Shown here one piece after another: positions 1-9,928 of a stretch of 32,380 nt of DNA. The stretch spans positions 1 to 32,380 of the forward strand of contig JANWJG010000056.1 in assembly GCA_025449485.1 (NCBI GenBank), given 5' to 3'. How positions within the stretch are numbered: position 1 is the first letter of the stretch; each line of letters starts with the position of its first letter. The position numbers and the translations under genes are program-made. This DNA comes from Nitrosotalea sp. (GTDB taxonomy: Archaea; Thermoproteota; Nitrososphaeria; Nitrososphaerales; Nitrosopumilaceae). The notes beneath the pieces are model-generated. The model saw nothing but the letters and a program-made list of their open reading frames with translations. It did no database searches and had not been told where the DNA came from.

Positions 1-428
1 AATTTACAGCATTAACATTTTCACCAAAACTCCAGGAAATTGTCCGTGGAGAAATTGTCGAGATTACAGACTTTGGAGCATTTGTCAGAATTGGTGCAAC
101 AGATGCATTGTTACACTTGTCACAAATCATGGATGACTATCTCAAGAGCGATGTCAAGTCTGGCATGATCCTTGCAAACCAGAGCGGAAGAACAATGAAG
201 ATTGGAACAACACTCCGTGCAAGAATTACTGCAGTATCAATTGGCAAGACAGCAGCTATGAAAGTTGGAATCACATGCAGACAGCCATTCTTGGGTGCAG
301 ACGAATGGATTGAAGAAGAAATTAAAAAATCTAAAAATCCAGCTGCCGCAGCTGCTGCCGAAGTCAAGAAACCAAAATCACCTCCGTCTGGTGCAGCTGA
401 AAAAGTAAAGCACGCGGAGGCCAAGTGA
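1..428 (+). CDS. rpoE1: DNA-directed RNA polymerase subunit E1 (Rpo7), 5' truncated
   Basis: This is the C-terminal part of archaeal RNA polymerase subunit Rpo7/RpoE', which with Rpo4 forms the stalk that binds nascent RNA and helps open the promoter. The reading frame is open from base 3 and runs off the left edge, so the ATG at 108 is internal and not the start. The visible part has the S1/OB-fold pattern: RGEIVEITDFGAFVRIG, then LLHLSQI, then RARITAVSIG. After that comes an Ala/Lys/Pro-rich tail (about 35 residues) that is probably disordered. The spt4 gene follows 6 bases later, the usual archaeal rpoE1-rpoE2 arrangement, so they are likely co-transcribed. The family call is firm; the N-terminal tip domain lies outside the window. 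Confidence 0.93.
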   Translation, partial: FTALTFSPKLQEIVRGEIVEITDFGAFVRIGATDALLHLSQIMDDYLKSDVKSGMILANQSGRTMKIGTTLRARITAVSIGKTAAMKVGITCRQPFLGADEWIEEEIKKSKNPAAAAAAEVKKPKSPPSGAAEKVKHAEAK

Positions 429-434
429 TAAGAC

Positions 435-623
435 ATGGTAAGAGAATTGGCTTGTCGCAAATGCAAATTTGTTACAGTAGGAAAAGTTTGTCCAATATGC
501 AAATCATCTGATCTAAGTCCAGACTGGAGTAGTTCAGTTCTTGTTGTAGACCCAACAAATTCTCTAGTTGCCAAATCTCTAGGAATAAAAGAGAAAGGCA
601 AGTATGCACTCAAGGTAACATAG
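435..623 (+). CDS. spt4: Transcription elongation factor Spt4 (RpoE2)
   Basis: A 62-residue protein matching archaeal Spt4, formerly RNA polymerase subunit E''. Spt4 pairs with the NGN domain of Spt5 to hold the polymerase clamp closed and raise processivity. The N-terminal zinc ribbon is plain: Cys7-x2-Cys10 and Cys19-x2-Cys22. The core SSDLSPDW is followed by the hydrophobic strand VLVVDP and the C-terminal GKYALKV typical of the family. Length is normal (about 60). It starts 6 bases after rpoE1 and ends 1 base before the nadC start, so the three look like one transcript. Start codon ATG, no competing start. Confidence 0.93.
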   Translation: MVRELACRKCKFVTVGKVCPICKSSDLSPDWSSSVLVVDPTNSLVAKSLGIKEKGKYALKVT

Positions 624-624
624 G

Positions 625-1452
625 TTGCAACCAAGTGCAAAAAAACAGCTAGAAAGATTTCTTGCCGAAGATATCAAAAGTGGAGACATTACAAGCAAAC
701 TACTCACAAGGAAAAAAATTACTGCAAATATAATATCCCGTGAAAACGGCATTGTTGCTGGTGTATCATATGCCAAAGAGATTTTTACATCAAAAAATTG
801 CAAGGTAACAGTACACAGAAGAGATGGACAGACAGTTGCCCCAAACCAAAAGATACTAACAGTCATAGGGGATACATATTCAGTACTATCCCGTGAGAGG
901 ACTGCGCTAAATTTAATGTCAAGAATGAGCGGTATTGCAACCCAGACAAGTGAATATGTGAAAAAAATCCGTTCTGCAAATCCCAAGGTTGGACTCTATT
1001 CCACAAGAAAGACAGCACCTGGTTTGAGAATCTTTGACAAGGATGCAGTGGAAATTGGTGGAGGGCACAAACACAGAATGTCACTTGACCAGATGGTTAT
1101 GATAAAAGACAATCACATTGCTGCATCAGACTCTTTTTTGGGTTTGATAAGACGTGCAAAACAAAAACACAAGAAAATCGAGGTTGAAGTAGAGAACCTC
1201 AATGATGCAATCATTGCTGCAAACGAGGGTGTAGAGATAATCATGCTTGACAACATGTCACCTCCAATTATCAAAAAAGTAATTTTTGAGCTCAAGCGAC
1301 TGAACTTACGAAATAAAGTAAGGATAGAGGCGTCAGGTGGGATAAATCACTCAAACGTGGTACAGTATGCAAGATCAGGTGTAGATATGATATCTATTGG
1401 AAGACTGACAAGCTCCGTTGTAGGGTTAGACCTTAGCTTGGAAGTTAGTTGA
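625..1452 (+). CDS. nadC: Nicotinate-nucleotide pyrophosphorylase (carboxylating), NadC
   Basis: Converts quinolinate plus PRPP to nicotinate mononucleotide, CO2 and pyrophosphate, the last step of de novo NAD precursor synthesis. The 275 residues match the family along their length: N-terminal LERFLAEDIKSGDITS, the phosphoribosyl-binding stretch with STRKTAPGLR near 126-135, GGGHKHR near 145-151, KDNH at 161-164, and the barrel strand EASGGI near 235-240. The start is TTG at 625, chosen because the conserved N-terminus begins almost at once and no early ATG is in frame. It follows spt4 by one base. Its 3' end overlaps nadA on the opposite strand by 8 bases. The quinolinate it uses would come from the nadX-nadA pair next door. 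Confidence 0.94.
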   Translation: MQPSAKKQLERFLAEDIKSGDITSKLLTRKKITANIISRENGIVAGVSYAKEIFTSKNCKVTVHRRDGQTVAPNQKILTVIGDTYSVLSRERTALNLMSRMSGIATQTSEYVKKIRSANPKVGLYSTRKTAPGLRIFDKDAVEIGGGHKHRMSLDQMVMIKDNHIAASDSFLGLIRRAKQKHKKIEVEVENLNDAIIAANEGVEIIMLDNMSPPIIKKVIFELKRLNLRNKVRIEASGGINHSNVVQYARSGVDMISIGRLTSSVVGLDLSLEVS

Positions 1453-2383
1453 TTGCAAGCATACGTTCTATTGCAAGATGAGCCTTTTCTGCAATATTTC
1501 TTGGAACTTTAACTTGGTACTTGTTTTCTTGCAAAGACGCATACACCTTGTCAAGTGTAATCATCTTCATGTATTTGCATATGGCATTCTCAGACATGGG
1601 GATGAATTTCTTGTCTGGGTTTTGCTTTTGCATCCTGTATAGAATGCCAGTCTCTGTTGCTACAACAAATTCCTTTGATGGAGAATTTTTGGCATGATTC
1701 ATCATACCTTCTGTTGACAAGACTTGGACTTGCCTTGAACCATAATCTCCTGATGCAATATCGTACATTACTGAAGAGGTACAGCTGCATTCAGGATGGA
1801 CCAAGAATTCGGCATTTGCGTGCTCTCTTAGCTTTTCCTGGACATCCTGAGATCGAATACCGGCATGGACGTGGCACTCACCTGCCCATATGAACATGTT
1901 ATTTCTGTTTGTCATCTTGGCAACATAAGAGCCCAAGAACATGTCTGGCAAGAAAAGGACTTCTCTGTCTTTTGGAATGGAATTTACAACATTTACAGCA
2001 TTAGATGAAGTACAGCAGTAATCAAGCTCTGCCTTTACTTCGGCAGATGTATTGACATATCCTACAGTGATTGCTTTTGGATGCTCTGACTTCCATTTTT
2101 TTAATTCTTCAGCATTGATGGTATCAGCAAGTGAACATCCTGCACCAAGGTCTGGGATTAATACAGTTTTATCAGGACATGTTATTGCAGCAGTCTCTGC
2201 CATAAAGTGAACACCGCAGAAAAGAATTGTTTTTTGTTTTGTCTTGGCAGCCTGTCTTGACAACCCTAGAGAGTCCCCTACATAATCTGCGATATCCTGT
2301 ACATCTGGAAGCTGGTAATTGTGAGCAAGAATTAGTACATCTTTTTCTTTTTTGAGTTTGAGTATCTCAGACTTGATATCCAT
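1445..2383 (-). CDS. nadA: Quinolinate synthase NadA
   Basis: Condenses iminoaspartate with dihydroxyacetone phosphate to quinolinate using a [4Fe-4S] cluster. The 312-residue protein has the three cluster cysteines at expected places: Cys83 in GAGCSLAD, Cys170 in WAGEC and Cys269 in NAIC. It also has the early substrate-binding AHNYQ (20-24), YVNTSAEVKA near 109-118 and the HPECS motif near 196-200. It lies downstream of nadX on the same strand with a 92-base gap. That gap contains a TATA-like CTTTAAAG about 30 bases before the ATG, so nadA may also have its own promoter. It converges with nadC, overlapping its last 8 bases. Confidence 0.95.
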   Translation of the reverse strand: MDIKSEILKLKKEKDVLILAHNYQLPDVQDIADYVGDSLGLSRQAAKTKQKTILFCGVHFMAETAAITCPDKTVLIPDLGAGCSLADTINAEELKKWKSEHPKAITVGYVNTSAEVKAELDYCCTSSNAVNVVNSIPKDREVLFLPDMFLGSYVAKMTNRNNMFIWAGECHVHAGIRSQDVQEKLREHANAEFLVHPECSCTSSVMYDIASGDYGSRQVQVLSTEGMMNHAKNSPSKEFVVATETGILYRMQKQNPDKKFIPMSENAICKYMKMITLDKVYASLQENKYQVKVPRNIAEKAHLAIERMLAIN

Positions 2384-2475
2384 ATACGAGATATCTTAGC
2401 AGCGTGTCATCTTTAAAGCGTCATGATGTTGACAAATTTATCGGCAATAATCGATCCAGACGGCAAAATTTACCA

Positions 2476-3294
2476 TCAGGTGCCTATATTTAGTGAAGTT
2501 CCACAAATCTTTTTGAGGCATTCTATTGCAGCAAGTGTTGCAAGCCTGCTTGTTTTGGGGTTGCTTGGACTGGGCACATTTTCTACCTTTATTGAAAACT
2601 TGCCAAACTTTCCTGCAGCCTGGATTTCATGAGTATTCTTGTCAGTGTGAGGGTCGGCAACTATCTTTACCCGAGTCTTTTCACTGCCAATTCCTGCAAG
2701 GCTTAACAGTGCTGCAACATTGATGTTTGCAGGAAATAACTTTACTGCCTCTTGTGCGCTTCCTTCATAGACGGTAGTAGATTGTGTGATTTTATCAGGA
2801 TCAATAGATGACGTCTCAAAGAACTTGGCACCTTTCAGTGCTTTTGGATTTTTTGTTGTCACAAGTGTTACGGTATCCAGATCATCTTGTACTGCTCGTA
2901 TTCCATCAAGGCCAATTATTGCACCAGACGGGAGATAGACTCGCTTGTTAAAATCCTTGCAACCATCCATGACTATATCAAATATGGATTCATCAAGCAA
3001 TGCACCTACACTCATTATCATTACATCTTTTCGATTTTGCAATATGCTTAGAATATCATCACGTACTGCATCTTGTGATGCTGCCTCTATTATCATATCA
3101 ACTGGAGATGCTGCAAGTAATCCCACATTTTCTGTTATGACAGGTTTATTTTGTAACTTGGCTACAAGTTTTGCAGAATTATCTTTAGAGAAATCATAAA
3201 TATGTGTAAGCTTGGCAGAAATTTTTCCAGAATCTATTGCAAATGCAATCTCTGATCCTATTGCTCCACATCCAAGTAATCCCACTCGTTTCAA
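2476..3294 (-). CDS. nadX: L-aspartate dehydrogenase NadX
   Basis: NAD(P)-dependent aspartate dehydrogenase, supplying iminoaspartate to NadA in place of the flavin enzyme NadB. Visible features are the Rossmann glycine motif GLLGCGAIGS (5-14), the DMIIEAAS strand (66-73), the LPSGAIIGLDG loop (121-131), the NVAALLSLAG helix (192-201) and the family signature ADPHTDKNTHEI (213-224) with conserved histidines. Length 272 is normal. The start is TTG at 3294: the glycine motif begins at residue 5, and a TATA-like GTTAAATC (3319-3326, read from the other strand) sits about 26-28 bases before it, which fits a leaderless message. Adjacent nadA and nadC support the role. Confidence 0.92.
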   Translation of the reverse strand: MKRVGLLGCGAIGSEIAFAIDSGKISAKLTHIYDFSKDNSAKLVAKLQNKPVITENVGLLAASPVDMIIEAASQDAVRDDILSILQNRKDVMIMSVGALLDESIFDIVMDGCKDFNKRVYLPSGAIIGLDGIRAVQDDLDTVTLVTTKNPKALKGAKFFETSSIDPDKITQSTTVYEGSAQEAVKLFPANINVAALLSLAGIGSEKTRVKIVADPHTDKNTHEIQAAGKFGKFSIKVENVPSPSNPKTSRLATLAAIECLKKICGTSLNIGT

Positions 3295-3377
3295 TCTAAA
3301 TTTCTAAGATTCATCCTTGTTAAATCTGTTATCAGGTTTTAACAAAATATTGAATTATCTAAAGCGACCATAGTATC

Positions 3378-4268
3378 ATGGAGACAAGAAAATTGGAAAA
3401 ACACGAGTCTACACTGATTGAGAAGGTTCTGTTCAAGATAGCAAAACAGTGGATAGCAGGAGATACAATGGAAGAGGCACTCAAGTCAGCAAGAAACGCA
3501 AATACAAACGGCATGAATGCCATACTCAACAAGTTGGGCGAACACATGACATCAAAGGCCCAAGTAAGCCAGACAGTAGAAGACTATCTAACACTTGTCT
3601 CAAATTTACGAAGATCAAAGATAACTGGAGGGCTATCCATAAAACCGACCCAGGTAGGACTTGCCATCAGCACAAAAGAGTGTCTTTCAAACCTTGATAC
3701 CATAATAGAAAAAGCACTAGAGTTCCAGTCTTTTGTCTGGATAGACATGGAGTCATCAGAGTATACAGATGACACATTCAAGATATACCAAAATTTGTTT
3801 GAAAAATATGAAAGGCTTGGTGTAGTGATACAGGCAAACCTCAAACGCACCGAAAATGATCTTTGCATGTTGTTAAAAAATGGCTCCAAGATTCGTCTTG
3901 TCAAGGGAGCGTATCACGAGACCCCAAAGAACGCATACAAGACAAGACATGAAGTAGATGAAAATTATAAAAAATTAATGAATGTTTTATTTGAGCAGGG
4001 AAACGAGTTTGCAATAGCAACACATGATTCCAAGTTAATTGACCTTGCAATGGAACTATCAAAAAAACACGAGAAAAAATTTGAGTTTCAAATGTTAAAG
4101 GGAATACGTGATGAACTAAAACCCATTTTGGTCAAGAGTGGCTTTGAGGTTTCAGAGTATATTCCATATGGAACCAACTGGCTTCCATACTCAATAAGAA
4201 GACTGAAAGAGAGAAAACGAAACATACTGCTTCTTGGAAGTTCCTTTATTCACGCGCATCGCGTCTGA
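3378..4268 (+). CDS. Proline dehydrogenase (FAD, monofunctional)
   Basis: Oxidises L-proline to 1-pyrroline-5-carboxylate, passing electrons through FAD to a quinone pool. The 296 residues show the PRODH barrel motifs in order: WIDMES (121-126), VIQANLKRT (150-158), RLVKGAY (173-179), THDSK (215-219), QMLKGIRD (238-245), and the substrate/FAD signature YIPYG-x2-W-x2-YSIRRLKER (261-279). Length fits monofunctional PRODH, not bifunctional PutA. The ATG at 3378 has a TATA-like run about 26 bases ahead (near 3347-3354). It converges on the P5C dehydrogenase gene with a 19-base overlap; the two enzymes together convert proline to glutamate. Confidence 0.92.
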   Translation: METRKLEKHESTLIEKVLFKIAKQWIAGDTMEEALKSARNANTNGMNAILNKLGEHMTSKAQVSQTVEDYLTLVSNLRRSKITGGLSIKPTQVGLAISTKECLSNLDTIIEKALEFQSFVWIDMESSEYTDDTFKIYQNLFEKYERLGVVIQANLKRTENDLCMLLKNGSKIRLVKGAYHETPKNAYKTRHEVDENYKKLMNVLFEQGNEFAIATHDSKLIDLAMELSKKHEKKFEFQMLKGIRDELKPILVKSGFEVSEYIPYGTNWLPYSIRRLKERKRNILLLGSSFIHAHRV

Positions 4269-5815
4269 GTCTGCTCTCGCAAGAATTGTAAAAGATAGTA
4301 TGCCCCTCCTGCGCCCTTTCCAGAGATTCCAGAGTCCTTCCAGCCCACAAATGGCTGCGCTCCAACCATTGCACCAGTAGTGGCACTTGCTGCCCTGTTT
4401 GCATAGGTTACCCCAGCCTCAATTTTTTCAAAAAACTTTTCTATCTCATTTTTATCTTGACTGAAAACTCCGGCAGTCAGACCATAATTGCTCTTGTTTG
4501 CCATGGCAAGTGCATCATCAAAGTTTTCAAATTCTTCAACGCAGAGAAATGGCAAAAATAATTCTTCTCGTATCAATTCATGATCTTTTGGAAGACTGGT
4601 TACAATTGTAGGTGTAACAAAGTTTCCATCTTTATGAGATTCATCAGAGACAGCGGAACCACCGTATAGTATCTTGCCATCTTTTTTTGCCAAGTCAGAT
4701 GCTTTTTGGAATTTTTTTACAGCAGACTCATTTATGACCGGTCCAATGTAGGTATCTTTCTCCCAAGGCTTGCCAATCTTTAATGCACTAGTCTTTGCAA
4801 CGAGTCTTTCCAAAAACTTGGGCACAATTGATTTTTGAACATAGACACGTGAGCAAGCACTACACTTTTGTCCACTATAGCCAAATGCCGCACGTAGTAC
4901 ACCATCTGTTGCTTTTTCAATGTCAGTTGATGCAGAAATTATTGCGGGATTCTTACCTCCCATCTCAGAGATAAACGGCCTAGGCCTCTTTGTTTCAAAT
5001 TCAGAATATCCAGTCATTCCAACTTCTTTTGAGCCCGTAAATGCAATACCATCAACTAGAGTACTTTCAAGTATTGTTTTTCCAACGATACTGCCTGCAC
5101 CTGTTACAAAGTTTATTGCAGCTGGCGGTAGCTTGTGGTAGATTACTTCAACAAACTTGAATGCAGATATTGGTGCATCACTTGATGGTTTTAGAACTAC
5201 AGTGTTTCCTGTTATCAATGCGCCAGAGGTCATTCCTATTGCTATTGCAGACGGAAAGTTGAACGGAGAGATTATTCCCCAGACACCATATGGTTTGAGA
5301 ATACTTGCAGTTCTCTCGTTGCGAGATGCACTTTTTGTCTCTTTTGAAAATCCTTCGTTTATCTCAAGTTGTTCAGCATAAAATCTCATAAAGTCAATGG
5401 ACTCATCCAAATCCCCCATAGCCTCTAGACGATTCTTTCCGTTTTCAAAGCAAAGAATTGCAGCCAGACTGAACTTGTCATGTGAAAAGACATCTGCGAC
5501 CTCTCGGAATATCTGTACTCTTTTTTGATATGGTATAAGAGACCATTGGTAAAACGAATCCTTGGCAGTCTCAATTGCATGTAATGTGTTTTCTTTGGTA
5601 GCGGTAGGAAAACTCCCTAGTATCAAATTTTTGTCAGCAGGGGATCTGACTTGGAAAACATCATTAGAAAAGATCTCTTTTCCTCCAATTATCATAGGAT
5701 ATTTCTTGCCAAAGTCTTTTTGCACTTGAGCTACTGCGGCATCAAATTTTTTGTGAAATTCATCAGTTGAATTATTATCTACGAATCTGCCCCAAGTTCT
5801 CTCGTTTTCAAACAT
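4250..5815 (-). CDS. pruA: 1-pyrroline-5-carboxylate dehydrogenase (aldehyde dehydrogenase family)
   Basis: NAD-dependent oxidation of glutamate semialdehyde/P5C to glutamate, the second step of proline breakdown. From the ATG at 5815 the protein is 521 residues. Aldehyde dehydrogenase landmarks are present: SPFNFP with the oxyanion Asn (about 186), FTGSKEVG (about 259-266), ISEMGGKNPAII with the general base Glu (about 284) and SGQKCSACSR with the catalytic Cys (about 318). The GQKCSACSR variant, N-terminal FENERTW and the proline dehydrogenase neighbour all point to the P5CDH subfamily. An in-frame ATG at 5827 exists. The shorter start is preferred because a TTAATTAATTAA TATA-like run (about 5838-5850) lies at the right distance and homologues tend to begin near FENERTW. 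Confidence 0.92.
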   Translation of the reverse strand: MFENERTWGRFVDNNSTDEFHKKFDAAVAQVQKDFGKKYPMIIGGKEIFSNDVFQVRSPADKNLILGSFPTATKENTLHAIETAKDSFYQWSLIPYQKRVQIFREVADVFSHDKFSLAAILCFENGKNRLEAMGDLDESIDFMRFYAEQLEINEGFSKETKSASRNERTASILKPYGVWGIISPFNFPSAIAIGMTSGALITGNTVVLKPSSDAPISAFKFVEVIYHKLPPAAINFVTGAGSIVGKTILESTLVDGIAFTGSKEVGMTGYSEFETKRPRPFISEMGGKNPAIISASTDIEKATDGVLRAAFGYSGQKCSACSRVYVQKSIVPKFLERLVAKTSALKIGKPWEKDTYIGPVINESAVKKFQKASDLAKKDGKILYGGSAVSDESHKDGNFVTPTIVTSLPKDHELIREELFLPFLCVEEFENFDDALAMANKSNYGLTAGVFSQDKNEIEKFFEKIEAGVTYANRAASATTGAMVGAQPFVGWKDSGISGKGAGGAYYLLQFLREQTQTRCA

Positions 5816-6012
5816 GCTTAGTATCATATTAGTAAACTACCATTAATTAATTAGCTACAGATTTGTGTTGATTCTGTATTAACCACAAGGCAAATCAGTT
5901 TCAAACGAGAAGCATTTTATCTGTGTAGGCAAAGGTGTCTTATGCTCAAGGCGACTTTTTTAGGCACGAAAATTGATAAAAAGATCAGAAATCTAGGAGA
6001 CCGGTTGTAGAA

Positions 6013-7113
6013 ATGCAAGAAAACCCAATAAAATCATTAATCAAAGAGTTACAAGAACACCTTACAGAAAAAGAACATACAGATATCATATTTTCAGATG
6101 GCAAATCAAAGATATTTCCAATAATCCCTGAAAATTTTGTAGAGATTAAAGACGTTCAGAATCCAAAAAAGATTGCATATGTAGATGGAGGAGATGGCAT
6201 TTTGGAAGAATCTCCAAATTACATGATAGTCATAAACAGAGTATATTTTTCCATATTTTCTGGAAAAAAACGTATACAACCTGCCCATCTTAAAAGCAGA
6301 ATAGAATTTTTCTCATCAGTAGTATCAGAAATAAACAATATAAATAATGAAAAAAGTGTCAGTTACAACACAAAACTTTTTGCATACAACAAAAAAGATG
6401 AAGAATATTTTCCAGACATAGAAGATCTAAAATCAAAGACAGAAGGAACTACAATTTTGCAGGGTTCGAGGTTAGTTTCCTTAGCTAGAAGATTCGCAGA
6501 ATGGAAACTGGCTTGTAAAATTGTTGAAAGCGAATTATCAAAAGGAGATATGATTGTAATGGATGGTTCTTTACAGACTAGTTTCAAGAATGAAACAAAA
6601 TATGCAAAAAAACTATACGAGATTGCAATGGAAAAAGGTGTCATAGTGTGTGGATTAGCAAAGACTAGTAGATTAATTACAGAATCAGGAGATCCTTTAC
6701 TTGCAAGAATCACAGAAATTTCAGAGAATGTAAATTTTGAAAAATGGTATATTCCAGTTGCAGAAGAAGTATCAGAAGATGATAAAGGTTTTATGTTAGC
6801 AGCCAAGTTTCATCCCAAATCAAGACATGTGTTCAGATTTGAAGTACTAAGAGAACAATTCAATTCAATGTCCATGTATGAAAAAAATGAGGTATTATCA
6901 AGCCTGGCAGGAAATTCAGGAGATATTTCGATGCTAGGATATCCTTATGGGGCTATAGACGCAGACAGATTTGCACAAGTTCGAATAAATGAATTAGACA
7001 TGTACCGGGGCATGTTGATGGCTGAAAAGATGAGAGATTTGAGATGGAAACGACTTTCCAAATATACCCTAACTAATGAAGTCCATGATGATCTAAATTG
7101 GGTGACAAGTTAA
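6013..7113 (+). CDS. nurA: NurA 5'-3' nuclease
   Basis: NurA is a dimeric nuclease that works in complex with the HerA translocase to resect DNA ends. The 366-residue protein has the RNase-H-like acidic motifs of the family: AYVDGGDG with Asp58, [12 protein letters not shown] with Asp184, and the later GLAKTSRL (214-221) seen in NurA as G-x-(S/A)-K. Sequence outside these motifs is weakly conserved, as usual for NurA, so the call also rests on position: its stop TAA shares a base with the ATG of herA in TAATG. A TATA-like GATAAAAAG (about 5975-5983) lies about 26 bases before a likely transcript start just upstream of the ATG. Confidence 0.9.
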   Translation: MQENPIKSLIKELQEHLTEKEHTDIIFSDGKSKIFPIIPENFVEIKDVQNPKKIAYVDGGDGILEESPNYMIVINRVYFSIFSGKKRIQPAHLKSRIEFFSSVVSEINNINNEKSVSYNTKLFAYNKKDEEYFPDIEDLKSKTEGTTILQGSRLVSLARRFAEWKLACKIVESELSKGDMIVMDGSLQTSFKNETKYAKKLYEIAMEKGVIVCGLAKTSRLITESGDPLLARITEISENVNFEKWYIPVAEEVSEDDKGFMLAAKFHPKSRHVFRFEVLREQFNSMSMYEKNEVLSSLAGNSGDISMLGYPYGAIDADRFAQVRINELDMYRGMLMAEKMRDLRWKRLSKYTLTNEVHDDLNWVTS

Positions 7114-8675
7114 TGGACGGAGTTGACATCGTAGGACAAGTAATTGGAGGCAAATTTGGCGACATTGTAATTAGGGAAAAGTTTGGAAAAAATCTAGAAA
7201 TTGGAGATTTACTAGTTTCTGAAGAAGAGAATTCATTTTTGATACTACAAGCATTTGCGTTAGAATATGGAAGTCAAATTCAAGACAGAATGCAGCAGAT
7301 GATGTCTGGAGTTAATTTAGAACAAGGAGTTGAAAATGCCCAATTTTATGAACCTGAATTTGTAAATTATGTTTTGACAAGAATCAAGCCAGTAGCTAGA
7401 GTCTCAAAATCAGATAACAGCGTAACATTACCAAAATCACTACCTCCATTTTTTAACAAACTGAGATTAATAAAAAATGAGGATCTTACATTTTTGAAAA
7501 GATCTACAGAGCAGATATTTGTTGGATATATTAGAAGCGGTACTAAAGTGATTAAAGATGCAGAAGTATGGCTAAATGCAGAAGACGTATTTTCACATCA
7601 CATTTTGATTCCAGCTACTACCGGCAGAGGAAAAAGCAATCTTGTCAAAACAATACTGTGGCACGTATTAGATTCAAACAAGGTTGGAGCATTAGTGTTA
7701 GATGCCCATGACGAATATTTTGGACGACATAGCCCAGGATTAAAAGACCACCCAAAAGCAAAAGAAAATCTAGTATATTATACTCCTGCAAATCCACCTG
7801 CTGGCTCAAATAGACTTACCATCAATTTAGAATCAATCAGACCTGAACACTTTGAAGGAATCATAGATTTTTCAGATGCCCAATACCAGGCAATTAGAGG
7901 TGCCTTTAGAGACTATCATGAATCATGGATATCACAATTGATGGTCCTTCCACCAGAGGTAAGTGCATCAAGTGAAAACATGGCAATCACAATGAGTGTA
8001 GTCAAGCGTAAGTTGAGACTGATTTTGGGCCTAGATGTGAATGTACAGAACCAAGTAGAGTCAAAAAATGACGTATTCAATGCAGGTACAAAGGGTCTGA
8101 CTACAGTAGATGACATTGTAAAAGACATAGAACAAGGAAAAATTGTAGTTCTCGATACATCCAGGCTTGGCAATGAAGCAGAAATCATAGTTGGAAATAT
8201 CATTGCAACAAAGTTACTTGAAAAATACAAAGATTACAAACAAAAGGGACAGCTTGAAAGAAAGCCTGTTGTTACAGTAGTAATTGAAGAAGCTCCAAGA
8301 GTCATCGGGGAAGATGTGCTGATCGCAAAAAATGATAACATATACAGCACAATAGCCAAAGAAGGGAGAAAATTCAAAGTTGGATTGACTGCAATCACAC
8401 AACTTTCAAGTGTAATTCCAAGAACTATACTTGCAAACATGAATACAAAAATAATTTTAGGAAACGAGATGAAACAAGAAAGACAGGCAATCATAGAAAG
8501 CGCATCTCAAGACTTGTCAGAAGATGATAAAAATATTGCAAGTTTAGACAAAGGTGAAGCAATCATATCAAGTATATTTGTACCATTTGCATTACCAATC
8601 AAGATTCCTTTATTTGAAGAGATGATAAAAAAACACAGTACAGCTGAAAAATCAACCAAGACAAAGGTGTTCTAA
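7113..8675 (+). CDS. herA: HerA DNA translocase/helicase
   Basis: Hexameric FtsK-like ATPase that pumps DNA through NurA. The 520 residues contain the N-terminal HAS-barrel region (first ~95 residues), Walker A TTGRGKS (about 169-175), [10 protein letters not shown] shortly after, and the Walker B/E segment VVIEEAPR, with [16 protein letters not shown] after it, as in archaeal HerA. The start is the ATG at 7113, overlapping the nurA stop by one base; an upstream in-frame TTG at 7098 lies inside nurA and is less likely. The stop TAA shares one base with the mre11 ATG, so translation of the operon appears coupled. Confidence 0.95.
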   Translation: MDGVDIVGQVIGGKFGDIVIREKFGKNLEIGDLLVSEEENSFLILQAFALEYGSQIQDRMQQMMSGVNLEQGVENAQFYEPEFVNYVLTRIKPVARVSKSDNSVTLPKSLPPFFNKLRLIKNEDLTFLKRSTEQIFVGYIRSGTKVIKDAEVWLNAEDVFSHHILIPATTGRGKSNLVKTILWHVLDSNKVGALVLDAHDEYFGRHSPGLKDHPKAKENLVYYTPANPPAGSNRLTINLESIRPEHFEGIIDFSDAQYQAIRGAFRDYHESWISQLMVLPPEVSASSENMAITMSVVKRKLRLILGLDVNVQNQVESKNDVFNAGTKGLTTVDDIVKDIEQGKIVVLDTSRLGNEAEIIVGNIIATKLLEKYKDYKQKGQLERKPVVTVVIEEAPRVIGEDVLIAKNDNIYSTIAKEGRKFKVGLTAITQLSSVIPRTILANMNTKIILGNEMKQERQAIIESASQDLSEDDKNIASLDKGEAIISSIFVPFALPIKIPLFEEMIKKHSTAEKSTKTKVF

Positions 8676-9928
8676 TGCAATTTGCTCACATGTCAGACAT
8701 CCATTTAGGATTTCAAAAACAAGAGAATCTACAAAAAATTGAACAAATGGTATTTGAAAATGCATTAGATGAATGCATTAAAAGAAAAGTGGATTTTATT
8801 TTAATTCCAGGAGATTTATTTCATGTAAACATTCCAGAGATGAGAGTCCAAAAGTTTGCTTTTGCAAAATTCAGACAAGTCCATGAACATGGGATTCCCG
8901 TCTATGTTGTATATGGAAGTCATGATTTTAGTCCTGTATCAAATTCGGTAATAGATCTCCTAAGCGCTACGGGCTATATCACCAAGGTAACCAAAGTCAA
9001 GGAATCTACTGAAGAGAAGATTACATTAGATTTTGTTACAGATGAGAAGACAGGAGTCAAGATAGCAGGTCTGCCCGGATTAAAAGTAGGAAAAGATGAG
9101 GTATACTATCAAAAACTAGACAGAAAACATCTTGAGAATCAACCTGGATTTAAGATATTTTTGTTCCACGGAGGAATTGATGAATTAAAGACAGAAACAG
9201 GCCCAGAGACTGACTTTATGCCATTATCATTATTGCCAAAGGGATTCAAATATTACGCAGGAGGCCACATGCACGACTTTTTACATCAAAAATATCAAGA
9301 ATATACTCATGTCGTATATCCCGGAACTCTATTTGCAGGATATCATAGTGATCTAGAGAATAATGCCAATGGGAAAAAGCGAGGAATGGTTTTTGTTGAA
9401 TTTGAAGATACAATAAAAAATATAGAATTCTTGCCTATTGATAATGCAGAATATGAAATTATAGAAATCGATGCAGCTAAGAAAAGATCAGAAGATGTAA
9501 ATACAGAATTATTAGAAAAAATTAGAACGCTAGAACCTGGAAATAAAATAGTAATAATAAAAATTGAAGGAGAATTATCAGAAGGAAAGACAACAGATAT
9601 TGAATTTACAAAAATAAAAGATGAGTTACAGCAAAAATTGGCTCTAGACATAAAAATAAATCGAAATCAGTTAACATCAAAAGAATATACTATCACCCAG
9701 GCAAATGGAAAAGACAAGTATGAAATTGAGACAAATATTTTTTCTGAAAATATTGGAGAAATAAGGTTGGAAGAAAAAGCACTTGTTGGAAATACAGGAG
9801 TACAAACTGCAAAGAAGTTGCTAAAAGAAACAACTCAGCCAATTTTACTTAATGAGAAAAAATCAGATTACAATAAGAGAATAGAACAGAGTGCCATCGA
9901 GATTTTAGGATTAAAAGTTGAAGAATGA
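8675..9928 (+). CDS. mre11: Mre11 double-strand break repair nuclease
   Basis: Manganese-dependent nuclease subunit of the Mre11-Rad50 complex. The 417 residues open with calcineurin-like phosphoesterase motifs: SDIHLG (Asp8, His10), IPGDLFH (Asp47), YGSHDF (81-85), then FHGGI and GGHMHD with metal-binding histidines. The third motif is GSHD where the textbook form is GNHD, so the Asn metal ligand seems replaced by Ser (see findings). The C-terminal ~150 residues are charged and would carry the Rad50-binding region. It overlaps herA by one base and rad50 by four (ATGA). Confidence 0.94.
   Translation: MQFAHMSDIHLGFQKQENLQKIEQMVFENALDECIKRKVDFILIPGDLFHVNIPEMRVQKFAFAKFRQVHEHGIPVYVVYGSHDFSPVSNSVIDLLSATGYITKVTKVKESTEEKITLDFVTDEKTGVKIAGLPGLKVGKDEVYYQKLDRKHLENQPGFKIFLFHGGIDELKTETGPETDFMPLSLLPKGFKYYAGGHMHDFLHQKYQEYTHVVYPGTLFAGYHSDLENNANGKKRGMVFVEFEDTIKNIEFLPIDNAEYEIIEIDAAKKRSEDVNTELLEKIRTLEPGNKIVIIKIEGELSEGKTTDIEFTKIKDELQQKLALDIKINRNQLTSKEYTITQANGKDKYEIETNIFSENIGEIRLEEKALVGNTGVQTAKKLLKETTQPILLNEKKSDYNKRIEQSAIEILGLKVEE

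Noticed and set aside
137-640. 167-residue frame on the minus strand
   Set aside because: It is antisense to rpoE1 and spt4, which are certain genes, and has a low-complexity composition with no family pattern.
2423-2632. 69-residue plus-strand frame near nadX
   Set aside because: Lies antisense to the conserved C-terminus of nadX and shows no recognisable motif.
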